Shown here one piece after another: positions 23,540 to 37,709 of a DNA stretch of 64,000 nucleotides. Below the pieces are notes generated by a model, which saw only the letters and a list, made by a program, of their open reading frames with translations, had not been told where the DNA came from and did no database searches. The number at the start of each line of letters is the position of its first letter. Position 1 is the first letter of the stretch. Made by a program: the position numbers and the translations under genes. Origin of the DNA: Silurus meridionalis (taxonomy: Eukaryota; Chordata; Actinopteri; Siluriformes; Siluridae); contig NC_060892.1 in the NCBI RefSeq assembly GCF_014805685.1, forward strand, positions 11,910,990 to 11,974,989, written 5' to 3'.

Positions 23540-26500
23540 TAGTTCTGCTAATGTTCTGGAAATAGATAAAAAAATTAGTTTATTTTTTATTTTCTTTTAA
23601 CAATTTTAATTTCCTAGAAATTAAATTAAATATTTTGTTTGAATTACAATAAAGAGCACATATTTATATTTAATTTACACCAAGGCAAAGCAACATTAGC
23701 ATATCAGCTTTAGTAAGTTTCTACCAAATGCATACAACATTAATCTCAAAAATGAATAAAAACAAGACAAGACAATCATGTTTCATTGTTGGGATCTGGT
23801 TTTTTTTCCAGGGTCAGTCTCTCTCACACGTTTCCAAAAATGAGTGTTTTCTCACTTAAGTGCACCTGATTCAACTCAAGTGCTTATTATGGAGCACTAT
23901 TAATCTTTAGCTAAGACAGCTGTGTTCAAGCAGGAAAACATGAATCTGTAGAGCACTGTGACCTGCTAGCTCAGGAGTCCAGGAAACTTGATAAAAACCA
24001 ATGGAGATACGGTGCAAGACCTTGATCCTGGATATTTTCTTGCCGAGTTTCCAACACAGCTGTCACTAACATCCAGATGTTGCTGGAGACTTTGTACTGG
24101 GTCAGGGGTGGGAGATTTTGACTGGATATTTTGGGGATTTTTCCACCTGTTTGATAGCATTTATCATGTGAGTTAACTCCTTTCTGATTCATTAATTCAG
24201 TGCTTCTCGGTTTCAAACCAAGAGCCTTAAAAACGTGTAGCATATTTTCCTTTTCCCTACACTAAGACTTTTAATTTAATTTTTATTACCTTCATCAAAG
24301 CATAAGTATAACACAATAGGATTTTGTTTAAGCCAACATGTTTATAAATTGTCTGCAGATTTTTTTAGATTATTCACTTGAGTTTATGTAACTAAGGCAA
24401 GAAACATTGGTTTGTAATTGAAATAAAGGCTTTGAGCAGCAAATATTAAATCCTGATATCCTGTATTTTTATTGTTTTTATTACTGACTATGTTAATTTG
24501 GTTACGAATGAATAGGAGTAAGAAAAGTTTTTTGGTGAAATGTATTATATCTAATATAGACTTCTCAAAATGTGAGCATGTGACACTTTATTGGTTCCAT
24601 GTTCCAGGATATTCTCAATATTTCTAAAATGCTTTGAATTCACTGAACATACTGCCATTTGTTTAGTGTTTACAAATATACCAGCTTAGCAAAAAGCACA
24701 GCACATGGTTAAACATGATATGCCTTCTCTGCAGAGTTAAGAGACACTGAAAAACCTTAGTAGCTTGTTGTCCTAGAATTTCAACTCTCAACCTTCTGAT
24801 CAGCAGTTCAGAAATGCTGATGAACTTTTGCCCCACTCATCACTCTGATCTACAGGGGCCTTCGTTCCCACAGGAAGGGCCAATTATATGCTTTGACTCC
24901 TGCCCACAGTTGATTATGGTAACACTGGGAATTTAATTTGTGATCACTCTATAAACACTTGGAAACCAAGAGGATCAGTTCTAACATCTGACCTCAAGGT
25001 TCACAAATGGCAAAAATAATTGTAAAAAGGTTGGAAAAAGGTTTGCTTGAACAGAAAATCACATTTCACTTAGAAAAAAAATCAGATTGAAAATGGTTAA
25101 GTAAAAAAAAAAAACATAGTAAAATAACAAAAACTGTTGTTATATATTTTATAAGTGATTCCAAAATGTTGGGATCATTAAAAAAATACCATCATATATT
25201 TTTATTTTACTTTATTGAATTCAATAAAAACACACAACAATCAATAAAATAATTACTATTTTTTCCATCGTTTTTAAAATAACGGCATTTTGCTTATAAA
25301 TGAGTGACATGAATGAGTTTTTTTTTTTTTTTTTTTAATGCACAAACTAGCATCAATGCTAAACGCATTTTTGCATTGTAAAAATGACTGACAACTTTTT
25401 ATAATATTTATGATCTTTTATGGTGCTGTTGAACATGTAGATATTTCTTAGAGGAGTTTAATTACATTTTTCAACCCCTATTAACAGACATGTGGAAAAC
25501 ATGTTTTGTTCATAAAATGTTAATGCAAAACATAGTTATCAGGATGTTTCAAAGGCCACTTTTATTGTGAAAGACAGTTATTTTTACTTCATCAACAAAT
25601 TCATAAATGTAATATAATCTGGACAGAATAGAGTTTAAAATATGGAATAATCCATAATTCTTTGTTCATTCAAGCTTTGGACTGAGTCTAAAATGTCTTT
25701 TCTCTGCCAGTTTTGATTCTAGCCCCTTCTCTAAAGATAGTGTAAACCTCTTTTTTCTTCTGTCTGTGTTTAAGAATGAACTTGTGCAGCATCAACAAAA
25801 AAAAGTGACCTGACCTAGGAGTCATCAAACCACCTGATGGGTTTGTGTCTTCTTTCAGATAGAAATGCTTTACAGGAAAAGAAAACATTGCTCCAGGTAA
25901 TGGATAAGTTGAGGAACTTGCACTGTGTTTTTACAGGCACTGTACAAGGTGCTTACTCAGACCTGTGGGGTTTCCAAAATCTATGTTCTAAGGAGAAACG
26001 ATTTAGGAGTGGTGAGAAGGTAATAAAGATGAATCCAAGACTTTTGGGTGGTGCTGGGTGGAAGTGGTGCAGTAAAGGGCAGCAGGAGATCTTCCGCCCT
26101 ACTTATTGTTTGCTTAGAGAAGCCTTAACAGGAGGAATCTGAACCCCTGTGACTTCATTAAAGAACACTATTGTCCCACAGCCCCCCTCTATCCTGAAGC
26201 TGTACAACATGAAAATTAAACACAAGACTGACATAAATGTGTCCCTTCAATTGTGAGAAGTTGAAAAATAAGGATCTAGCAGGCTTTTGCTTATATACAA
26301 TTTTTCATCGTGTACTGAGGTTGACTAATCCATTCTGGTTAATTTTATATAACAGCAGCTCTGAGAATAGCACTCCAATTTAACTCAACTCAACTCAACT
26401 CAACTCAATTCATTTTTCTACAATATTAAAAGCAACTACCTATACAAATTCCCCCAAAAAATGAATTATCCTATTCCCTCATGCCGGACAGTCGTACAAA

Positions 26501-26744
26501 GCATTTCACTGACTGCATTTCACTGATTGCAAAACATTTAGTTCTGGAGTGTTCATTTGCTCCATGCCACACATCTTGTCTTGTTTTATTCCTTAGTTAT
26601 ACAGCCCAAATGGTGAGAGGTAAGATCTTTCTCTTCTTTTCCTCAAATGATTTGCAATATATTGGTTGTCCTACAAAAAAAGAAAAGACTCAAGTCACAT
26701 ATCAGAGTTATGCTCTGTGAGGAAATTGTACTTAGACCAAACCT
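22822..26744. other. unique sequence, no gene supported
   Basis: Includes a (TA)n array at 23469-23536 and a poly-T run at 25318-25336. A short 'actcaactcaactcaactca' tract at 26384-26408 is the reverse complement of LINE-type TTGAG tails and may be all that is left of one. The minus-strand frame at 22941-23339 has no recognisable domain. Confidence 0.45.
23469..23536. repeat. (TA)n microsatellite
   Basis: About 34 uninterrupted TA units. Confidence 0.97.
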
Positions 26745-26821
26745 ATGCCAATAGTAGTACTTAAAGGTTCTTCTCCCTTTTTCAAAAATGGAGAAGAACC
26801 TTAAAGTACTACTATTGGCAT
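26745..26821. repeat. near-perfect inverted repeat (hairpin)
   Basis: The 32-bp arms (26745-26776 and 26790-26821) match at 31 positions, around a 13-bp A/T-rich loop. The left arm begins 'atgccaatagtagtact'. It is followed by neither a U-run nor a gene, so a terminator is unlikely. It could form a cruciform or, if transcribed, a microRNA-like stem. Confidence 0.9.
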
Positions 26822-28546
26822 CTGTTTGTGACTTGTTGAGTATGTAAATAATCTTCTAAAACCATATATTGTACGTTATTCTTTTTTATTTTAATAATAT
26901 ATTAATATAATTATTTTCTAACAAAAACCTTACCCTTAGAAAGTGCATTTACTGTGAATTGAGTGAAGCAGCATTTCAATACAATTGCTTGTGTTTACTA
27001 TGACCTCAAACTAAAATGATTGCAATATTTTGACATTCACATTAAACCTCCAATTTCCTCAGTAGCATTTGTTAACACACACTTGGGGAAAAAGTTCTCA
27101 CAAAACTGGCTTAACAGAAAGCCTTCTGGTCCATTTTACTAGAGGGGTAAGTAACAAATAAGGGTCATTGTCAAGGGATGTTAAACCAGCTTTATTTTAA
27201 TGGCAACTTCAGAGCACTCACACTGCAAGGTCAGGCAGAGCTCAAAAGATCGATGGACCTTTAACATGTGACTGAGAAATGCAGGAGTGTGTTGTGGAGT
27301 GGAGGTGCTTTTAAAAACTAGATCTTGGCCTTGGGTCTTATAAAGGATGAATATTTAAACTGTAATGTTGTTAGGACACATGTATATTTAATCAAAGGCA
27401 TGGACAAATCATCTAAAATGGTTTATATACAAAAAAACAAAAGAAAGGTTCTACTTTTAAATCTCTCTTAAATGTTCTCTCTTTACCCCTACTAGATTCT
27501 TAATACCCTCAATTCCATACATTAAGAGTTGCCATTATAGCCCAAAAATTTAACTGTAAGTCATTATTGTCCTCCAAAAAGTGGTGTTGGTGGTGGTGGA
27601 ATAGTTTAATTAGAAAAAATAAATAAACTAAATTCAACAAAAAAAGCAAAGGCTGATTATTCCGTAAAAGACTACATGCTGGTGGATTTATTGTACTCGA
27701 ATATTCAGAAAACTGTCCACTAGAGGACACTAGAGGGCCTCATTTAGCTTCATTCCCAGAGTAATGGTTTTTAAAGACTTTGAACTTGAATGTCCAAGTA
27801 ACGAAAAATGGGTTTGTTTGAGCCAAAATCTCTTTTCCCGTGTATGTTGAATTGCCAATTACTAGAATTAAATGTGATTGAACTGAGTTGAAGTTTTGGC
27901 TGGAGGGGATCCAGCACAAAACAGTTAAATGAAAATCACTCCTTTGAAGGCAAGAAAAAAATTACTGACTGCTGTTTTAATTAGTGAAACTGGCAGAATC
28001 ATTAAATGTCATAAAGACAAAAAAAATAATGTAGGAGGCTTCTTTCCTCTAGTATACAGGTGCCAAGTTGAATTACATAATCAAATATGCACACATGAAT
28101 TGGAATAAATGAGTAATCTTTGAGGAACACTGCACAATAAGCTGTGTAAGACATTACAGAATTAAAGCTATAACTAGCTGTGAGGATACCAGGGATCTCA
28201 GGAACTTTGCTTTTTTTTTGTTGTTAAGTTAAAACATATCAAATTCAATATGGAAACAATGATATCATGATAAAGTTGTGACAAAATGTATTTTTTGCAA
28301 AATAATTTAAGCCATTATGATGATAATTTCACTACTGACATCATAGCAGTTTGGGACACTTTATATTTGCTCACATCGCCATTATGATTAGCTCTCATGA
28401 TACTACACTACCAGACCGTGATGTCTTGTTGAAGGGAATGCATTATACTTGCAGTGTCATAGGATAATATCTGACAGAGTTATGGGAGAGATATGTTATG
28501 TCTGTGTATATGCAAGAATATATAAAATAAATGCAACATACATAAT

Positions 28547-28548
<2 letters not shown>
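26822..28548. other. unique AT-rich sequence, no gene supported
   Basis: Holds a short (GGT)n stretch near 27583-27598 and the CTCF-like motifs at 27717. Nothing else recognised. Confidence 0.45.
27717..27740 (+). promoter_or_regulatory. tandem CTCF-like motifs
   Basis: The plus strand reads CCACTAGAGGACACT (27717-27731, 14 of 15 positions of the CTCF core). It overlaps a second, weaker match ACACTAGAGGGCCTC (27726-27740, 12 of 15). The two share 'ACACT', so both could not be occupied at once. Confidence 0.3.

Positions 28549-28593
<45 letters not shown>
28549..28593. repeat. (TTA)n microsatellite
   Basis: About 15 TTA units. The Asn-rich minus-strand frame across it is an artefact. Confidence 0.95.
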
Positions 28594-28596
<3 letters not shown>

Positions 28597-29185
28597 ATTA
28601 CTATAGACTACTTGTAGTATGTAATACAAAACAACTTGATAATATAAAAATAATAATTCAGAAATCAACATGCACCTCAATAAAATGGAATTAAATAAAA
28701 GAAGGACAAAATAACAAATATTACAAATTTAAAACTGAGGTAGTGCTCAGTCTCAGGTAATGTTAGCTGGTTGCTAACCCAGCCAAATGCCCTTGGGGAT
28801 TAAATAGCTTGCCGTTTTAGTGTCATAGATTGTTGTGTTGCAATCATCAAGCATATCCCCAGCAGGTTATATGTCAAGCTTTCATGCTGTAGCTGTAAGA
28901 TGTAGCTAGCTATCTGAGCTCATTCAGCTACGTATTAGCTTTTCTCTATATGCTTTTAGAAGATTGGATGTTGAGCTGTGAAATCTATTCAGATTTCTAC
29001 TTGCGTTCTTTGAAACATTTAAAATTAAGAATGCCTGAAAAATTGGGCTAGGGAGATTTTTCTCTCTCTTCTTTGTCTAGAAACTACTGCACAGAAAACT
29101 GCATTATTTTGATTTGGTCTTAAAAATAAATTATTTAAGAAATTTCCACCCACTTTTACCTAGGTTTCAGGATTTTATTTAAAAT
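28594..29185. other. unique AT-rich sequence
   Basis: No recognised element. Confidence 0.45.
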
Positions 29186-29276
29186 TTATTAAAAATTAAA
29201 TATTAATTTTGCTACATACTTTATTATTACCTAATAATAAAGTATGTAGCAAAAATTAATATTTAATTTTTAATAA
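29186..29276. repeat. long inverted repeat with 2-bp loop
   Basis: Arms of 44 and 45 bp (29186-29229 and 29232-29276) are identical except for one extra T, and are separated by only CC. Pairing continues outward in pieces: 'gattttatt' against 'aataaaatc', and 'acttttac' against 'gtaaaagt'. A foldback or MITE-like origin is possible, but no clear target duplication is visible. Confidence 0.9.
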
Positions 29277-29509
29277 AATCAAGTAAAAGTACTTTGATTT
29301 AATTTTACTCAAAAATGTCTCATTACAATGAACAATTTACTTCAGGATACATTAAGCTTGCTACATTCCACCTCTGGTTAGTACACATTTTCACATTCTT
29401 AATCATGAAAACACAAATGTCTTCCAGGAAACACTGAAATCTAACCTGATAGGAATTATTGTTGTCCTCTATAGAGTGTGCTATTTTTGAGACCCCTATG
29501 ACTAAACAA

Positions 29510-29780
29510 ATTGGAGCCTGACCTCTTGCTCTGGTGTACTTACTTGTGACAGGTGTATAAATTACTGTGCAGCCTCCTTGGCCATTACGCATCCAGCATT
29601 CTGGGCCTCTTTGTGAAGTGCTCCTAGACACGAAGGGCCGTGACCTTTGACTACTGCCTCTGATATTTGCCCCCCAAACCACCCCCACCCTTTGGCCACC
29701 AGGCTATGGCCTCCGCCCAGCTAAATGTCTGATTTATTTGTATGGCACTCGCTGCAGCACTGGCTCTTTGACCCCCTGTA
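29510..29780. other. possible conserved non-coding block
   Basis: High-complexity, GC-balanced sequence ('cttggccattacgcatccag', 'atgtctgatttatttgtatg', 'ctcgctgcagcactggctct') between AT-rich flanks. There is no recognisable exon. The overlapping 121-residue minus-strand frame (29323-29688) has no known domain. Alignment to other fish would decide. Confidence 0.3.
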
Positions 29781-29798
29781 TTGTGTGGCGAGAAGGGT

Positions 29799-29799
<1 letters not shown>

Positions 29800-29834
<35 letters not shown>

Positions 29835-29966
29835 AGGGAACAGCCCTAGCTCTAGGACATACCTAGAACCTAGCAAAAGAGAGCACGGAGAGGACATGTA
29901 CCTTGTTTCACACACGCACTCACGAACGGACGCACACATACACACACGCACACACACAGACACATG
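29800..29966. repeat. (GA)n and imperfect (CA)n microsatellites
   Basis: A GA tract at about 29801-29831, then an interrupted CA-rich tract at 29910-29966 (ACACACGC, ACACATACACAC). Confidence 0.85.
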
Positions 29967-30023
29967 CACAATTTAGACTTTGGTGTGATTTTATGCTGAG
30001 TATAAAACAATGTAAGCCTAGGT

Positions 30024-30095
30024 TCCCTGGTGGTCTAGTGGTTAGGATGCGGCGCTCTCACCGCTGTGGCCTGGGTTCGATCCCCGGTCAGGAAA
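30024..30095 (+). tRNA. tRNA-Glu (CTC) gene or recent pseudogene
   Basis: A 72-nt cloverleaf can be folded. The D-arm region includes 'tggtctagtggttaggat'. The anticodon stem CGGCG/CGCTG encloses CTCTCAC with anticodon CTC at 30057-30059. The T-arm is CTGGG-TTCGATC-CCCGG. The acceptor TCCCTGG pairs with TCAGGAA except for one C-A mismatch at the second pair (30025 with 30093), where a normal tRNA-Glu has C-G. Boxes A and B are intact. There is no TTTT terminator within about 50 bp; a (TCTA)n array begins 12 bp downstream instead. The mismatch and missing terminator argue for a pseudogene or the head of a tRNA-Glu-derived repeat, but the near-identity to vertebrate tRNA-Glu is clear. Confidence 0.75.
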
Positions 30096-30107
30096 CCAAC
30101 CCCAGCC

Positions 30108-30142
<35 letters not shown>
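30108..30142. repeat. (TCTA)n microsatellite
   Basis: About nine TCTA units just downstream of the tRNA-Glu-like sequence. Confidence 0.95.
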
Positions 30143-30144
<2 letters not shown>

Positions 30145-32863
30145 ATCCATCCATGGTGGTTCTATATATAAATATAATCAAAAATAGTGTAAATGGTTTC
30201 CCTCTACTCATGATTTGCTTCTTGTTAGTTTTCATGATTTGTTACAATGCAGTAGGTAATAAAATCTCTATTATGAATAAGGTTAAAGGTTGTATGAGTG
30301 GTTAAGAAATTCATAATAATGATGTTATATAATAATAAATTGTAATCTATGAATAAAATTAATAGGCCCCTAGATGTAAAATATAAAAAAATCCTGACAT
30401 ATAGATTCACTGGACAAGCTTCAGAATGAAATCCTTTGCGTGCTATTTTATATTTCATTGACACCCACATATTTATATAATTTTTTACAATTATTTATAA
30501 AGCTTACATTCATTGCATTGTTGTTGGTCGTTCATTTTTCTTTCTACTTCTTTTTTTCTCTCATCTCATATTTCTGTTCCCCCTAAATAAATTGCCAAGA
30601 GATCTTTCTTCTTTTTTATCATCTGAAAGGACGTATGACATATGGGTGTGGTGGGACATGATGTGCTTCCTCTGTCTATCTGTCAAGTTATCAAGAAATG
30701 TCCCACACAAATGTAAGCACTAACAGCTCCATCTTCTCTCAGCTGCTGATATTTCAGTTGCTCTTTGTTGACTTGGCACCATTTGTGACTGGCTAAGATC
30801 AATGGCAATGGGTCTCTTTTGTGAGAGCTGTGAAACTGCTGGCAGAGGAACGTGAGAAGCGAGGGAGGTGAGGAGAGAGAAAGGTGAGAGCACAGGGACA
30901 TCCCGTTATGCCACTCCCCCTTTTGTCCTACCTCATCCCACGCTCTGGACGAGCAGACCTCTGAGACCGCCACTTGAAAAAATACCGCCTCTCCTAATCA
31001 ACACTCATCTCAGTAACCTCTGCCTCACCTCTCTTCAACAAACTGTGTTTCACACCTCTTCCATTATAACTGGGCTATGAAGCGGGACTACACTATTTGC
31101 CCTACCTGTAGTGAACTGTCTAGGGGATGGAGAACCTTCAAACCAAGTTTCCCCAGTGTCCTTTACACCTGCAGTGTACCAGTTATTCACTGTATGCCAT
31201 TGTATCACTCCAAATATAGACTGTCTCACCTTAAACAGCATAATGATGTCACAAGCAACTTGAAATTGATTGGCAGGTCCCCATACATAACGCATAATAA
31301 ATAATACATGAAGTAAATACTAGATCAATTTTAAGCTTGGTCAACCAGGATGCTGTATGCTGAAATTAACTAGCACTTAATTTTACCTGTCCACATTTCG
31401 AAGGGTGATAAACAAAAAATCAGCCAATCAGATGAATACAATAAAAAACTAATGGATTACAAGGCTATTGCATTCAATAGTGTTTCCTGGACTGCTAAGT
31501 TGTAGCCGTCAACATGTAATTCAACCAGTGGGACCAGATTAATAAAAAAAAAGGTGACCTGAATTACATCAGATATTCTTGGGAAGGAAGCTACTAAGGT
31601 ATTCTGACCACTGGTAAGAGCAGTCTGCCAGACAAGTAGGACTCTGTGGCAGAGTGACCATATGAGACGAATAGGTTGTAAAAAAGAAAAGTCTATCTAT
31701 AGTATAGATAGCAAGGTCTGTTCTGGGCTACTTAATCTTGTCCCGGGGGGTATTAGCTGTGCAGATTTAGCACTGGCACAGAGATCCAAACTTCTCCCAG
31801 ATCTTCTCTACCACTTCTGGAAGCAGCTACCATGCTACTTAATATACATACCATATCAACAAATGAAGGTGCTCTTAGTAAGGCTAGATATGGACAGCTC
31901 CAAATGAGGAGTTCCTGCGCAATGCAGAGACATATGTAACTTTGTGCTGACCATCAAAACCTTGTCTAATTAGACCACCACACCTGGTTTGAAATTGAGG
32001 GCCAGATGGGCCACGTTCAGTTGCAGCTCACAGGTGTTATGAACTTGCAAGTAGTGGCTAAATGTCTTTGTGGCATCATCCTCTAAAAGAAGTGTCCATA
32101 GCATCTGTCTCAGATTTTTGTGTGATAAATATTTGTGGCATTTGGCATTGAGCTCACCTTATAAATAAATAGCCTGAAGATATTGTAATAATGGTGTGCT
32201 GGATAAAAGTTTTTAGAGGAATTTAACACTGACAAACATCCTCAGTGTTGCACCTTAGAAACAATAATTTAAACTTAAACCAGCACCGTTGTTTTTTGTA
32301 CTTCCAATGCTTAAAGGTGTTTGGAAGTGTGACACATACAGTACATAGACATGTTCTACTGTCTACGGCATCTTCAAGCTGCCCTCCAACTCGGACAAAG
32401 ACAAAAAGAAGTTTCAGTCTCTCTGTCCGGTCTGGACAGCTTTATGTTTTCTCCAGACATTCAAACTTCACACAAAACCAGATGAACAAACGATTTCCTG
32501 TCCAGTCCAGCAGAAACCTCAACCACCTGTTTAGTATAAATGATATCTGACAAAGGCCAAGCGGCGTGTTTTGCACCAAACGTTGGCACACTAGTTACTT
32601 TTTTAGCCCCCATGAACACTTTGCCAGAACAGCAAGAGTGTGATCAGAGGAAATGAGACTCCTGTAGGCTTTGGAAAATAGAGCACAGCAAGATGCTTGA
32701 ATGTCTGACATTTCCTCACAGATAGGACATGGTGGAGATGCTTTATTTCTGGATGTTGATGAGAGGGAAAGAGAATGTGACAAAGAAACATTTGCATTAT
32801 ATTTACATAATAAAAGCTGGATAAGTAGCCTTGTATGATTTCTAATACTTTATTGTGTGAAAG

Positions 32864-32867
<4 letters not shown>
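30143..32867. other. unique sequence, no gene supported; possible conserved block
   Basis: The part from 30700 to 30960 is high-complexity ('cagctgctgatatttcagtt', 'gctaagatcaatggcaatgg') and could be a conserved non-coding element. The rest is AT-rich without recognisable repeats. Frames at 31077-31304 and 32245-32550 have no family resemblance. Confidence 0.35.
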
Positions 32868-32954
<87 letters not shown>

Positions 32955-32983
32955 GCCTATGCATACCATACAATATATATTGC

Positions 32984-33057
<74 letters not shown>

Positions 33058-33095
33058 GCCTATGCATACCATACAATATATATTGCAATTATATA
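32868..33095. repeat. duplicated (TA)n-plus-spacer unit
   Basis: A (TA)n block (32868-32950) is followed by a 40-bp spacer starting 'atagcctatgcataccatac'. A second (TA)n block (about 32989-33053) follows, and then an essentially identical spacer. The unit of roughly 100 bp has been duplicated in tandem. The Ile-Tyr-rich frames across it are artefacts. Confidence 0.93.
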
Positions 33096-35908
33096 TAACA
33101 ATTATAGTTCATCATATTTGTAGCAATTATATTTATATTTTTATATTTATATGGTCCAGCATCAGAACAGGTCTGCTAAATAAGTTCTCGTTTTTAATGG
33201 CCATAGCTCAGAGAAAAGCAAATAACCTGAAAAAAATAAGGGTTTGTTTGCAACAAATAACAGAATATAATAATCTACACCAAATGTGCTTGGCTCAAGA
33301 GTCATAAACTCAAAAGTCATAAATGTTGTAAAAGCCAGACGGATGCTGTTGAAGGGCTCTTGCTCATCCTGCGTGCAAATATAAGCGTGTGCGCGAGTGT
33401 GTATGAATGAAACTTGTGTCTGAGGTCAGCAGGTTCCCTTTTGTCCTCCCCCGCAATCCCTCAACTTGGAACTTGAGTGTTGAACCAGACCCTCTCCTCC
33501 CTCCCTCACACTGCTTTGAAGTCACACCGCAGATGCTGCACTCTTCTTTCTTTCTCTCTCTATCTCTCTCTCTCTCTTTCATTTAGACAGATGCGCCTGA
33601 TGACCAGAGGCACTGCTCCGTTTTCACATGAAATGGCATAAAAATCTGTGGCACACAATTTCCCTTCCCCCTTCCACCGCTATTACATTGCGGTTGAGCA
33701 CAATACATTTTCTTTGTGCTGTGTTATACTAATGCGCTTGTGGTTAGATCTGTCATCTTTGTTTGTATTGAGGCCTTGTAAGAGAGTCCATTGACATTTT
33801 TCATTCCATAGACTGAAGGGGCACCTTTAAAGGTCGCATTTGAGTATAATAGTTAGGGCTATAGGTTGACACCGCAGAGGCCAGTCATTTGTCTTGTGAG
33901 TAACAGTCTAGGAGTTGCTAAATCACACTGCTTTTACCGGAGCTGGAAAAAGTACCAAGAAACTGTAAGCAAAAAAAATAATTCATTATTTTTCAAAATC
34001 CAACTCAGAAGTGTTACTACTCACGTAAGTTTCAGAATATAAATAATTTTTACTGAAGAAAAAGAGATGATTAGGCTAGCTCTGCATGACTAGTTCGTTT
34101 TCTATGCAAGTAGTCCTAAGGAAAACAATTATGTTTGCTTTAAAAAACTGGTTAGCTTATGTTCCACAGCAGTGTTAGAATAAATGCTATAACATTTGCA
34201 TCAAAAACAAAGCTTAACTGGCTAGATAGTTTGACATATTGATTAACAAATTCCATGAGCTAGCTTACTAGTTAAATAACCTAATTTAAAACTAAATTTA
34301 ACAGATTTGATGAATTCTAAAAGCTCATTACATTTTTACATGAGAAAAAATTCATATGGTATTTGAGATTTGTAACAAGTACTTTGAAGGTCACTTGAAA
34401 TTCAAACATTTTTAAGATTATTTTATTCTAGCAAAATCGAAGTCTTACAAAGCAGTACATACTGACAAAAAGCATACAATTACACAAGAGTTTTTTGTCA
34501 GATTTCTTGATTTAAAAAAAAGAAACACCTCAGTCCCAAAATATTAGATATTGCATCATATTATTGACCGAGTTACACTGAGAGAGTTGAGTGGTTTTGT
34601 ATAGGAAAACTATCAGCATATTTGGGATTTGAATCACATGCATTTTGTTTATAAATTGCAATGTGTTGGAATAAATGGCTTTCTATCTTTTGGGTGCTTT
34701 ATTTTTCTTATTTCCATCCAGTGACACAGTCGATGGCAAGGCCATTCCCAAGTCCATGTCCAAGTATACAATAGAGCTGAGAGGGTGTGTGGAATTTTGT
34801 GTTGGTTTAAGGGGGTTGATAGTGCACCGTGTGTAACTGGAGAGCGATGACCTTGGGCACGCAGCCGTATCTGAAAGGAATCAAGGCCTAAAACAGTGGC
34901 CTCTCTCACGCAAACACACATGCACAGACTATGCACACATAACACTGGAGGTTATCAGGACATCTCTGGCGCTTCTCTTGACCACTCCAGCTCCGCTTGA
35001 CCTTTCACCTTAACACACACAGTTCCACCTCAAGTTCGTCTTGTCTAATGGATGCCTGCTTTCCTGTGTACACTCTCCGAGCGATGTGACGATATCCAGG
35101 TCCCTTTTTTTAAAAGATGGATGCCGATGCTGATGTATTTTCGGGGTGTCTCACTGTGTCTGAAATTCTACAGGCTTAATAAATACCTGACACATGGCCT
35201 GACACAATCCTGCTGACCTGCTCTTGACCTTGGCTCACCTCTTCCTGGCTATGCTGTTTGCATTCTCTGAGAGAGAGCTACCAGTAAAGAGGGGAGGGAG
35301 GTGGCAGTGTTGCCTGGAAGCCACACGATTCTCATTATATGTTTGTTTGCATGTTTGTGGTCTCTTTTCATTTCTTAAGTCCAGCCATCCTGGATCAAGT
35401 CACTAAAAAGAGCATTGAAGGCATGGGAACAGTTCGGAAAGCGTCAAGATGCATGCCGTTAGGATCTGTCGTAATGTTGACAGTAGGGTAAATAATGGTT
35501 TCCACCATAATAACCTTTAAAGGAAGTAAGGGAAGTGCACTGATAGCCAGAAATGGTACACTCAGTCTTTCAGTGCTATGTGTGGGACATGAATGCGAGA
35601 GATAAGAATGTTAAGAATCAAATATTTTTGAACGTTTTCTTTATAAACATGATGGGCTTAAAAGTGACTTCTCTTGATGTCTTCTCTATTTTCTTGTCCA
35701 AATGTTTTCTGATGCCAGCTGTTCTAATGGATTCTGAGGAAAAAAGATATGATATCTTCTTGATATAATTTTTTCTAATTTTCTCATCATTTTTTCTTAC
35801 CATCTCTTCTGAAAAAAGCTGCATATATTCCTATCATTGCCTGTTGTCATGTAGCAGCTCTTAAACTAGTGGTCAGGAATAGGCTTAAATTTTAAATTAA
35901 CACAGCTT

Positions 35909-35911
<3 letters not shown>
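33096..35911. other. unique sequence, possible conserved blocks
   Basis: After a short (TC)n tract (33543-33579), 33580-33860 is high-complexity ('agatgcgcctgatgaccaga', 'attacattgcggttgagcac', 'actaatgcgcttgtggttag') and looks like conserved non-coding DNA. 34960-35420 is similar though weaker. No exon or transposon recognised. Confidence 0.35.

Positions 35912-35994
<83 letters not shown>
35912..35994. repeat. (CA)n microsatellite
   Basis: About 41 uninterrupted CA units. Confidence 0.97.

Positions 35995-37709
<1,715 letters not shown>

Noticed and set aside
26745..26821. Inverted repeat considered as a transcription terminator
   Set aside because: This is a eukaryotic genome and there is no gene upstream; the hairpin is reported as a structural repeat instead.
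29323..29688. 121-residue minus-strand frame
   Set aside because: No recognisable domain; the DNA looks more like non-coding conserved sequence.
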